From the NCBI GenBank assembly GCA_902490445.1, contig CABUDZ010000039.1:1-17945 (forward strand): 17,945 nucleotides of DNA, in the 5' to 3' direction. Origin of the DNA: an uncultured Collinsella sp. Lineage in GTDB: Bacteria; Actinomycetota; Coriobacteriia; Coriobacteriales; Coriobacteriaceae. Each line of letters begins with the position of its first letter. Position 1 is the first letter of the stretch. The notes beneath the pieces are model-generated. The model worked only from the letters and a program-made list of their open reading frames with translations, ran no database searches and was not told the origin of the DNA. Below, one piece after another: positions 7,640-13,772 of this stretch. The position numbers and the translations under genes were made by a program.

Positions 7640-8440
7640 TTACGCCTGCTGCTCGGCAGCGGCGGCCTCGACCTTGGCGCGCTGTTCGGCGGCCTCGCGC
7701 TCGAAGGTCTCAAAACCGTTCTTGTCGATCCAGGGGATCAACGAGGCGTCGTCCTCGCGCACGATGTGGCCCTTGACCATAACGTGGACGCGGTCGACAT
7801 CCAGGTGCTCCAGGATGCGCGTGTTATGCGTGATGATGAGCATGGAGCCGTCGCAGCTCTTGCGGTAGGCGTCCATGCCGTGGCTGACGGTGGAAAGCGC
7901 GTCGACGTCCAGGCCGGAGTCGGTCTCGTCCAGGATGGCGAGCTTGGGCTGCAGCAGCAGAAGCTGGAGCATCTCGACCTTCTTCTTCTCGCCGCCCGAG
8001 AAGCCCACGCCCAGCTCGCGGTTGAGGTAGGCGGTGTCCATGTTGAGCTCGGCCGCGAGCTCCTTGACGCGACGGCGGAACTCCTTGCCCTTCATCTCCA
8101 GGCCGGGGCGGCCGGCGATGCTGGCGCGTAAAAAGCTCGACAGCGGCACGCCCGGGATCTCGACCGGAGCCTGGAAGCTCAGGAACAGGCCGGCGCGTGA
8201 GCGCTTGTCGGTGGTGAGCCCGGTGATGTCCTGGCCGTCAAAGACGATGCGGCCGTCGTTGACCGTGTAAACGGGGTCGCCCATGACCAGGTGGCCGAGG
8301 GTGGACTTGCCGGCGCCGTTGGGGCCCATCAGCACGTGGGTCTCGCCGGCGGCGACGTTGAGGTTGACGTTGTGGAGGATGGTCTTCTCGTCCACGGAGG
8401 CGGTCAGACCTTCGATGGAAAGCAGCGGATTTGCGCTCAT
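7640..8440 (-). CDS. sufC: SufC, ABC-type ATPase of the SufBCD complex
   Basis: The 266-residue soluble ABC ATPase energises SufBD during cluster assembly. It has the complete motif set: Walker A GPNGAGKST (39-47), Q-loop Gln90 in LFLSFQAPVEIPGV, signature FSGGEKKK (147-154), Walker B LAILDE (167-172) and D-loop SGLDVDAL. The switch histidine is His205 (IITHN). The EKKK variant of the signature and the EIPGV segment are typical of SufC. The C-terminus has an extra Ala/Glu-rich tail (about 248-266). The start at 8438-8440 (MSANPLLSIEG) is preceded by AGAGAGGGA. An upstream ATG at 8470 has no ribosome binding site. It is the first gene of the SUF operon. Confidence 0.96.
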   Translation of the reverse strand: MSANPLLSIEGLTASVDEKTILHNVNLNVAAGETHVLMGPNGAGKSTLGHLVMGDPVYTVNDGRIVFDGQDITGLTTDKRSRAGLFLSFQAPVEIPGVPLSSFLRASIAGRPGLEMKGKEFRRRVKELAAELNMDTAYLNRELGVGFSGGEKKKVEMLQLLLLQPKLAILDETDSGLDVDALSTVSHGMDAYRKSCDGSMLIITHNTRILEHLDVDRVHVMVKGHIVREDDASLIPWIDKNGFETFEREAAEQRAKVEAAAAEQQA

Positions 8441-8504
8441 GCTGTCCCTCTCTGTATATGGTGTACTCATAGGTGTGCTAAACCCTAGGAATCTTCTCGG
8501 AATA

Positions 8505-8532
8505 AAGTTACTATGGGTTCGGCGTTAGTCAA
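8505..8532 (-). promoter_or_regulatory. Candidate promoter of the SUF operon
   Basis: On the minus strand there is a good -35, TTGACT (8527-8532), with a 16-bp spacer and a weaker -10, TAACTT (8505-8510), giving a leader of roughly 60 nt before sufC. The -35 lies beside the candidate IscR-type box at 8537-8561, so a bound regulator would hinder RNA polymerase. Confidence 0.5.
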
Positions 8533-8536
8533 GGGA

Positions 8537-8561
8537 AAACCCGACTAATCCACTCGACTTT
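8537..8561. promoter_or_regulatory. Candidate Rrf2/IscR-type operator
   Basis: From memory of the E. coli IscR type-1 consensus (core GACT-N5-AGTC with flanking YY and RR), this 25-bp stretch matches at 21 positions. The left half CCCGACTAA is intact, and the right half reads ACTC where the consensus has AGTC. A further half-site, TTAGTCAAG (8525-8533), sits on the sufC -35. It lies immediately upstream of the SUF promoter and between sufC and the rrf2-family gene, as expected for an autoregulated cluster sensor. Confidence 0.5.
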
Positions 8562-8570
8562 TCAAATTCT

Positions 8571-8599
8571 GGGACAAAATAACCTGTTGTGTTTGTCCC
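8571..8599 (+). repeat. 29-bp palindromic repeat, copy B
   Basis: Ends GGGACAAA and TTTGTCCC, 29 bp end to end, oriented plus (GGGACAAAATAACC at its 5' end). It faces copy C across 15 bp. Confidence 0.8.
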
Positions 8600-8614
8600 A
8601 CTTACTTAAGATTT

Positions 8615-8643
8615 GGGACAAACAAACTTGGTTATGTTGTCCC
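8615..8643 (-). repeat. 29-bp palindromic repeat, copy C
   Basis: Ends GGGACAA and TTGTCCC, 29 bp end to end, oriented minus (GGGACAACATAACC read on that strand). With copy B it forms an inverted pair spanning 8571-8643. The two copies pair at 24 of 29 positions, so a single long hairpin with a 15-nt loop (containing CTTAAG) is possible. It shares an exact 18-bp stretch, CTTAAGATTTGGGACAAA, with copy A. Confidence 0.8.
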
Positions 8644-8664
8644 AGATGCAATGGGAGGGTAGGT

Positions 8665-9096
8665 ATGCTCATTTCTTCCAAGGGCCGCTATGCCCTCCGG
8701 CTGATGATCTATATCGCGGCGCTGGGCGACGCCGAGGGCAAGATTGCCCTGCGCGAGGTCGCCGACCGCGAACATATCTCGCAAAAGTATTTGGAGCAGC
8801 TGGTTCGTCCGCTTATGAAGGCGGGCCTGCTTAAGAGCGTGCGCGGCAAGGGCGGCGGCTACATGATGGCCAAGGATCCCTCCGAGGTGCGTGCTGGCGA
8901 CATCCTGCGCGCCGTCGAGGGCAGCACGGCTCCGGTGGCGTGCGATGGCATCGACAACAGCTGCGCCCGCAGCGATCTTTGCTCGACCGTCAAATTCTGG
9001 CGCGGTCTGGACGACGTGATCGAAAAGTACGTCGACGGCGTGACGTTGGCCGACCTTGCTGCCGTCCCCGAGATCAACTTCGACATTAAGCTGTAG
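8665..9096 (+). CDS. Rrf2/IscR-family cluster-sensing transcriptional regulator
   Basis: The 143-residue protein has the Rrf2 winged helix at the N-terminus (MLISSKGRYALRLMIYIA, then the recognition region ISQKYLEQLVRPLMKAGLLKSVRGKGGGY). Three cysteines, C93-X6-C100-X5-C106, sit in the loop where IscR binds a 2Fe-2S cluster. The fourth IscR ligand, a histidine three residues after the last cysteine, is replaced by Val109 here, so cluster coordination may differ. The start ATG at 8665 follows GGGAGGGTAGGT; the open frame extends upstream but only through the repeat pair. It is divergent from sufC, which makes it the likely regulator of the SUF operon and perhaps of itself. This assignment of targets is inference from position and from the box at 8537-8561. 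Confidence 0.92.
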   Translation: MLISSKGRYALRLMIYIAALGDAEGKIALREVADREHISQKYLEQLVRPLMKAGLLKSVRGKGGGYMMAKDPSEVRAGDILRAVEGSTAPVACDGIDNSCARSDLCSTVKFWRGLDDVIEKYVDGVTLADLAAVPEINFDIKL

Positions 9097-9104
9097 GGCT
9101 GCAA

Positions 9105-9392
9105 ATGACATCTCTCGACAAGGTGTATAAGCAAATTGAAGTTTTTGCTCGGGAATGTGACGCCGAGAAGGTTGTGCTGTTTGGTTCCCGCGCTCGAGGT
9201 GACAACTTGCCTAAGAGCGATATTGACATCGCCGTAGCAGGTTGCCGGGATTTCGGCCGGTTGTCATATTTGATCGAGGAGCGTCTTGATACTCTTTTAG
9301 ATGTAGATGTCGTCAATCTCGACGAGTCCTTATCGCGTCAATTGCTCGATGAAATTGCCAGGGATGGTGTGATTCTGTATGAAAAAATATGA
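9105..9392 (+). CDS. mntA: MntA-like nucleotidyltransferase antitoxin (type VII TA)
   Basis: The 95-residue minimal nucleotidyltransferase carries the motif GSX10DXD exactly: Gly27-Ser28, then Asp39-Ile40-Asp41 in GSRARGDNLPKSDIDIAV. Homologues in MNT/HEPN pairs transfer AMP to a tyrosine of the partner HEPN RNase and so neutralise it. The gene starts only 8 nt after the regulator's stop, with a weak upstream AGGGCT as the possible ribosome binding site, so it may be read through from the rrf2-family promoter. Its end overlaps the hepT-like gene by 14 nt. The base composition is visibly more AT-rich than the SUF genes, which suggests acquisition by transfer. Confidence 0.88.
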   Translation: MTSLDKVYKQIEVFARECDAEKVVLFGSRARGDNLPKSDIDIAVAGCRDFGRLSYLIEERLDTLLDVDVVNLDESLSRQLLDEIARDGVILYEKI

Positions 9393-9798
9393 GAACTTTG
9401 TCAGCGCCTTGGCGAATCTTGAGGATGCACCCAATCAGGATCTTAGCAATGATTTTGTTCAGAGTGGATTGATTAATAAGTTCAACCTTCAGTTTGAACT
9501 GAGCTGGAAGCTCCTTAAACGTCTGCTCGAGTATGAGGGCGCCACGCTTGCTGCATCGGGGTCTCCTCGTGCCATCTTGAAGGAAGCCTACCGATTCTAC
9601 GACTTTATTGATGAGGCGGCATGGCTAGATATGCTCAGAGACCGCAATACGAACGTCCATATCTATGACAACAAGCTCGCTCAAGATTTGATTCAGCGTA
9701 TCTTAAACGTCTATATCCCCGCTTTCTGTCGGTTGAGAGACGGGCTGATGGGACGCTACGGCGATCTTCTTCTGGTGCCCGACGACCAGTTTGTTTAA
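9379..9798 (+). CDS. hepT: HepT-like HEPN RNase toxin (HI0074 family)
   Basis: The 139-residue helical protein belongs to the HI0074/HEPN family ('nucleotidyltransferase substrate-binding protein'). It has the RX4HXY motif intact: Arg89, His94 and Tyr96 in RDRNTNVHIYDNK. Arg and His are the RNase residues, and the tyrosine is the one AMPylated by MntA in characterised type VII systems. The conserved early segment FNLQFELSWKLLKRLLEYEG (35-54) also fits. It overlaps the antitoxin gene by 14 nt, the typical arrangement. All key residues are present, so the toxin is probably functional. The order here is antitoxin first. No terminator is obvious after it; only a tandem 9-bp repeat, ATTTCGCGG twice, at 9808-9825. 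Confidence 0.88.
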   Translation: MKKYENFVSALANLEDAPNQDLSNDFVQSGLINKFNLQFELSWKLLKRLLEYEGATLAASGSPRAILKEAYRFYDFIDEAAWLDMLRDRNTNVHIYDNKLAQDLIQRILNVYIPAFCRLRDGLMGRYGDLLLVPDDQFV

Positions 9799-9849
9799 TT
9801 CCTTTAGATTTCGCGGATTTCGCGGAGGGTTGTTGCCGTTTACCGAGGG

Positions 9850-9882
9850 GTTGTTGTGCAACAACGGGCGAGCTGCAATACT
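9850..9882 (+). promoter_or_regulatory. Dyad and candidate promoter of the surface-protein gene
   Basis: A 16-bp near-palindrome, GTTGTTGTGCAACAAC (9850-9865), overlaps a weak -35 (TTGTGC, 9854-9859). After 17 bp there is an extended -10, TGC-AATACT (9874-9882). The leader would be about 50 nt. The core TTGTTGTGCAAC recurs downstream of the gene at 11815-11826. Confidence 0.35.
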
Positions 9883-9935
9883 TACTCTCATCTTTGCAAA
9901 CTGCACTTTAACTACACCAATGCAGGGAGGATCTT

Positions 9936-11747
9936 ATGCAGCCCAAGCATTCTGCGATTGTCGCGGGCCTGACGCTGGCGCTTTCGTTTGGCGCCGTTTC
10001 CGCGCCGGCACCCGTCGCTGCCGAGGAGCCCACGCCGGGCGTTGCCTCGAATGCCACCGATATCGATAAGGGTCTCTATACCCAGCAGTCCTTCTCGGGC
10101 GTGCTGAGGTCGGTCCAGGGCGTTTCGTTTGTTAACGTGACCCCCGAGATGAAGTACTTTACCAAGTACGAGAGCCATGGCAACTATAACCAGGGCTTTT
10201 CGTATGGCGACGGCTATAACGCGCTGGGCTATTACCAGTTCGACCGTCGATGGTCGCTCATTCCGTTTATGAAGCAGGCCTACAACTACAACCCCGAAAA
10301 ATACAGCATGCTCAAGGATGCGATTGATCGCGGCAGCGAGATTTCCAACACGAGCAATGCCATGTCCGAGAACGGTCAGCTCACCGACCTGGGCCGTATC
10401 GCGCAGGAGGCTTTCCAGGGTGCTTACAACACCGACCCTGTTGAGTTCTCAGCACTTCAAGATGCCTATGCGTACAACTCGTACTATGCGGTGACCGAGG
10501 CGTGGCTCAAGAGCGGCCTGGGTATTGATATTTCGGGTCGCGCCGATTGCGTCAAGGGCATGGTGTGGAGCATCACCAACATGTGCGGCACCGGTGGCTG
10601 CAGGGACTTTTTCCGCTGGGCGAATCTTTCTAACGGTATGACTGATCGCGAGTTTGTGACGGCGCTTTCCAACAGCGTGGTCAATAACGTGGCGACCAAG
10701 TATTCGAGCCAGCCCCAGTATCATGAGGGCTGGAAGAACCGCTACCGCAACGAGCTGAAGGACTGCTTGGTTTATATCGCTGAGGACGAGGCTGCCGCCG
10801 CGACGCCCGTGCAGCCCGAGCCTGCGCCGGCGCCCTCGCCGACACCTGATTCGAATGACGGCTCGAGTGACGATGTCAACGATGACAGGATGGATGCGCC
10901 CTCGACCGGTGCTGACGGTGATGGCTCTGCTGGTGGCACTACCAACAACGGCTCTACCTCGAACGGCTCCGATTCAAACGGCTCTGCTGCGGGCGATTCG
11001 TCTTCAAGCTCTGCCGGCAATACGGACAGCGACGCTTCTGGTTCGACCGGCGCTGGCACCTCTAACTCATCCACCGGCTCGAGCGATTCGTCCGTTGGCA
11101 CCGGCTCTAACAACGGCTCCGGCTCTGACGCAACCCCTGGTTCCGATGCTTCCAAGGATGACTCGAATAAGGCGCCGGACGTTCCCGTTGCTTCGCCGGA
11201 CAAGAAGCCTTCTTTCTCCGAGCAGCTTGGTTCTACGCTGGGCTCTTCGCTGATGGCTGGCGTCAATAACGGCTCGACCCAGAACAAGGGCAACTCTGAT
11301 CAGGTTTCCACGGAAAAGATCGAAGCCGCAAAGGGCGACTCCAAGGACAAGGCTTCCGAGAAGACCGAATCCGATAAGGGTTCTAGCTCTGATGAGAAGG
11401 GCGACAAGTCCGGTCAGAAGAAGGACGAGGGTAAGAAGTCTGAATCTGAGGAGAAGGACGAGAGCAAGGCCGAGGGCGAAAAGAAACAGTCCGAAGACGA
11501 CGACAAGAGCGGTGCTGACAACCAGGTCCAAGAGCAAAATGACTCCAAAACGGTGACCACCACGACCACGACGACTACAACTACCAAGTCCTCGGGCGGC
11601 AACATGCCCAAGACGGGCGATCTGATTGTGATGGCGAGCCTTGCCAGTGCAAGCTTGGCCACACTGGGCGCTACGTCTATCGTAAGTGGTAAGCATAAGC
11701 TCGATCAGCAGAAGAAGGCTTCTGGGGAGGACGGCTTGGAGGAGTAA
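9936..11747 (+). CDS. Secreted, sortase-anchored surface protein with probable lysozyme-like domain
   Basis: The 603-residue protein starts with a signal peptide (residues 1-29, cleavage probably at VAA|EE). Residues about 50-285 form a globular domain containing YFTKYESHGNYNQGFSYGDG and ALGYYQFDRRW. This pattern resembles lysozyme/transglycosylase-like domains in which the Glu of the YES motif (Glu79) is catalytic, so cleavage of peptidoglycan is plausible but not proven. It has four cysteines (205, 217, 222, 277). A long low-complexity stalk follows: Pro/Ala (290-305), Ser/Gly/Asn/Asp-rich (306-410), Lys/Glu/Asp-rich (455-530) and ten threonines (541-550). The C-terminus has a sortase signal, MPKTG (557-561), then a hydrophobic helix and a basic tail (KHKLDQQKK). 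The ribosome binding site GGGAGGA lies before the ATG. Expected location is the cell wall. Confidence 0.85.
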   Translation: MQPKHSAIVAGLTLALSFGAVSAPAPVAAEEPTPGVASNATDIDKGLYTQQSFSGVLRSVQGVSFVNVTPEMKYFTKYESHGNYNQGFSYGDGYNALGYYQFDRRWSLIPFMKQAYNYNPEKYSMLKDAIDRGSEISNTSNAMSENGQLTDLGRIAQEAFQGAYNTDPVEFSALQDAYAYNSYYAVTEAWLKSGLGIDISGRADCVKGMVWSITNMCGTGGCRDFFRWANLSNGMTDREFVTALSNSVVNNVATKYSSQPQYHEGWKNRYRNELKDCLVYIAEDEAAAATPVQPEPAPAPSPTPDSNDGSSDDVNDDRMDAPSTGADGDGSAGGTTNNGSTSNGSDSNGSAAGDSSSSSAGNTDSDASGSTGAGTSNSSTGSSDSSVGTGSNNGSGSDATPGSDASKDDSNKAPDVPVASPDKKPSFSEQLGSTLGSSLMAGVNNGSTQNKGNSDQVSTEKIEAAKGDSKDKASEKTESDKGSSSDEKGDKSGQKKDEGKKSESEEKDESKAEGEKKQSEDDDKSGADNQVQEQNDSKTVTTTTTTTTTTKSSGGNMPKTGDLIVMASLASASLATLGATSIVSGKHKLDQQKKASGEDGLEE

Positions 11748-11780
11748 TCTTCCAGATCGTTTTCTATAAGAGTTTGGGAC

Positions 11781-11816
11781 GGGGTCCGGTGCGGCGGCAT
11801 CGGCCCCCCCTTTTTT
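11781..11816 (+). terminator. Rho-independent terminator of the surface-protein gene
   Basis: A GC-rich hairpin (GGGGTC...GGCCCC with one bulge and loop GGCG) is followed by C-rich sequence and six T residues, starting about 33 nt after the stop codon. Confidence 0.8.
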
Positions 11817-11888
11817 GTTGTGCAACGATTTGTTATGCCCCCTCGGGGGTCTGTTGCTACCGCTGCCCGAAACGTTTGCATGTCGATA

Positions 11889-11916
11889 TTGTTGCGCTCT
11901 ACCCGCTCGCTACAAT
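11889..11916 (+). promoter_or_regulatory. Candidate promoter of the AAA-ATPase-like gene
   Basis: -35 TTGTTG (11889-11894), 16-bp spacer, -10 TACAAT (11911-11916). The -10 ends 33 nt before the GTG start codon. Confidence 0.5.
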
Positions 11917-11949
11917 GGGCATCGTGCTGCGTTAGAAGGAGAGTTTACG

Positions 11950-13749
11950 GTGTCTGAACAGGTGAATTGTGGTTTTACTCATGCGTTTGGTGCTCGGTTG
12001 CTCAATCATGAGGATAGCGCAGCTCTACAGGTTGATGCACACGACTTTTCCGATGCAATCAATCGGTGTTTACTCGTCGATAAGACTATGTTTATTGCCG
12101 ATATATTGGACAGTGAAGCACCTGTTGCGTTTTGCTGTCGGCCCAAGGGTTTTGGCAAGAGCATGAATTTATCGATGCTCAAGTGCTATTTGGAACGACC
12201 TGATCACCGGCTGCCGGATCGAAGCCTGTTCGCTGGTACCCAGATTTGGCAGGCGGGCGGCGGTCGCTATCGTGATGAGTACGCGAGTTATCCGGTCATC
12301 ATGCTCGACTTTACAGCTGCCGCTTCGAGGCATGGCGCTGGTGCTGCGGCAGCAATTCGCGGGGCTGTCGTGCGCGAGTGCGCCCGATTGCTGCCGCTGC
12401 TTGCCGCACCTGATCTGTCAAGACGTGAAGTCCGTCTTATCGAGAGGGCGGCGCGTGGGGTGGCCAGCGATAAGGAGATCGATGCGGCGCTTGGCGTGCT
12501 TATCAAGCTGCTCCAGGCAGCTTTCGATGAGCAGGTTGTTCTTCTGATAGACGACTACGACGCGGTATGTCCAAAGCGTTTGGACGCTAAGGACGACGGT
12601 AGCGTGGATTCCCTAGAGTCGCTCAGCCGAATGTTGTTCGACACCATTGCCGATGCCGGCGACTCGTTGCGATTGACGTGTCTGATGGGCGAGCGCCCCG
12701 GTCATGCCGAGTTTGCGTTGTCCCAACGTGGGGTTTCCTATCGGTCGGCGACAGCGTTGTCGAGTTGGTGTGATCGATGGTTCGGTTTTTCGGACGACGA
12801 AGTCCAAGTGCTGTTGGATTGCATCGGTCGCAACGGCTGTCTGGATGACGCGCGTGAGTGGCTCGAGGGCTATCTGTTTGGTGGTTTTTATTGCTCGAGC
12901 CCGGAGCGCGTGGTGGACTACGCACAGCGCGATTGCGTCGCGCCCGTTCGGGCGGATCTGTATGGTTACGCCGACCGTCTGAGCGCATGCGTCGGTGACT
13001 GGAATCTCATGCGCCTGTCCGCATTGTTCGATTTGGTTGAGCCGCATGGGTTTATTGAGGCGCCAGTGCATATGCATGCCGAGGAGGTCGATGCCGCCAA
13101 GCCCGAAGATATCTGGACTGCGCTGTATCTGTCTGGATTCCTTACGACGGATATGACGGGGCATTCGGAGGACGGCGCGTGCCTTCGTTCCCTGCGTCTG
13201 CCTAATAACGAAGTGCGTCAGGCGCTCCGTCTTGTAATTCTGGAATGGTTTGAGTGCGCCGTTGAGGACGTTGGAGTTATCGACTCGTTCCATGACGGGC
13301 TGTGTCGAGGAGACGAGGACACTGTAAAGCAAGCTTTGAGCTGTGCTATCGGCGATCTGGGCATCGATGTGGGCCAATCAGATATGCCGACAGCCTATCA
13401 TCTGGCGCTTCAGGGGCTCTGCTTTGGACTGCCCGGCTATTGCAATCCCAGCTCCAAGCGAAGTGGCGTCTCGGATCGCTGGGATATCCAGGTGATTCCC
13501 ACCGGTCGGGTGTTTGACGTGGCCGACACGCTCGGCATGCTCGATGAGCGACCGCTCATTACGGTCAACATGTTGTACGACCCTGGCGTCGATGCCCTGG
13601 GCCTGGAACTGTTGGCGGTTCAGGCGCTGCTCGACATAGAGCGCGACGGCATCGATGATATCCGCGTGCCGCGCCCCGCCGTCGGGCGCATGCGTTGGGG
13701 TTTTGGCTTTGACGGTCAGCGTGTGTCCGTGGTGTGCCAACGACTGTAG
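11950..13749 (+). CDS. AAA-ATPase-like protein with degenerate PD-(D/E)XK-type C-terminus
   Basis: The 599-residue protein resembles the predicted AAA-ATPase family (PF09820) fused to a nuclease-like domain (PF08011/DUF1703). The N-terminus has LLVDKTMFIADILDSEAPVAFCCRPKGFGKSMNLSMLKCYLE; RPKGFGKS (64-71) is the family's P-loop equivalent. The Walker B segment is VVLLIDDYDAV (196-206), with Asp where relatives usually have Glu (DEYD). In the C-terminus, the place expected for the nuclease Asp and ExK motif reads RWDIQVIP and then PLITVNMLYD, so the acidic-lysine pair is missing. A loss of nuclease activity is likely. The GTG start is chosen for the AAGGAGA ribosome binding site. Members often occur in large paralogous sets in gut bacteria; their function is unknown. 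Confidence 0.8.
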   Translation: MSEQVNCGFTHAFGARLLNHEDSAALQVDAHDFSDAINRCLLVDKTMFIADILDSEAPVAFCCRPKGFGKSMNLSMLKCYLERPDHRLPDRSLFAGTQIWQAGGGRYRDEYASYPVIMLDFTAAASRHGAGAAAAIRGAVVRECARLLPLLAAPDLSRREVRLIERAARGVASDKEIDAALGVLIKLLQAAFDEQVVLLIDDYDAVCPKRLDAKDDGSVDSLESLSRMLFDTIADAGDSLRLTCLMGERPGHAEFALSQRGVSYRSATALSSWCDRWFGFSDDEVQVLLDCIGRNGCLDDAREWLEGYLFGGFYCSSPERVVDYAQRDCVAPVRADLYGYADRLSACVGDWNLMRLSALFDLVEPHGFIEAPVHMHAEEVDAAKPEDIWTALYLSGFLTTDMTGHSEDGACLRSLRLPNNEVRQALRLVILEWFECAVEDVGVIDSFHDGLCRGDEDTVKQALSCAIGDLGIDVGQSDMPTAYHLALQGLCFGLPGYCNPSSKRSGVSDRWDIQVIPTGRVFDVADTLGMLDERPLITVNMLYDPGVDALGLELLAVQALLDIERDGIDDIRVPRPAVGRMRWGFGFDGQRVSVVCQRL

Positions 13750-13753
13750 CGGC

Positions 13754-13772
13754 GGGCGAAAGCCCTTTACTA
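13754..13772. terminator. Weak hairpin between convergent genes
   Basis: GGGC-GAAA-GCCC stem-loop (13754-13765) with a T-containing tail TTTAC lies in the 20-bp gap between the convergent ATPase-like and glycosyltransferase genes. The stem is only 4 bp, so this is a weak candidate. Confidence 0.25.

Noticed and set aside
3589..8131. Long plus-strand open frames (3589-4680, 5079-6365, 6731-8131) opposite the SUF genes
   Set aside because: Same cause: shadows of GC-rich codons in sufS, sufD, sufB and sufC. No recognisable domains.
10855..11253. Separate protein read in another frame of the Ser/Gly stalk
   Set aside because: It is a frame-shifted reading of the surface protein's low-complexity region with no start signal.
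11556..11585. Trinucleotide repeat coding ten threonines as a phase-variation tract
   Set aside because: The codons are mixed (ACC, ACG, ACT, ACA), so slippage is unlikely, and changes in steps of three would not shift the frame.
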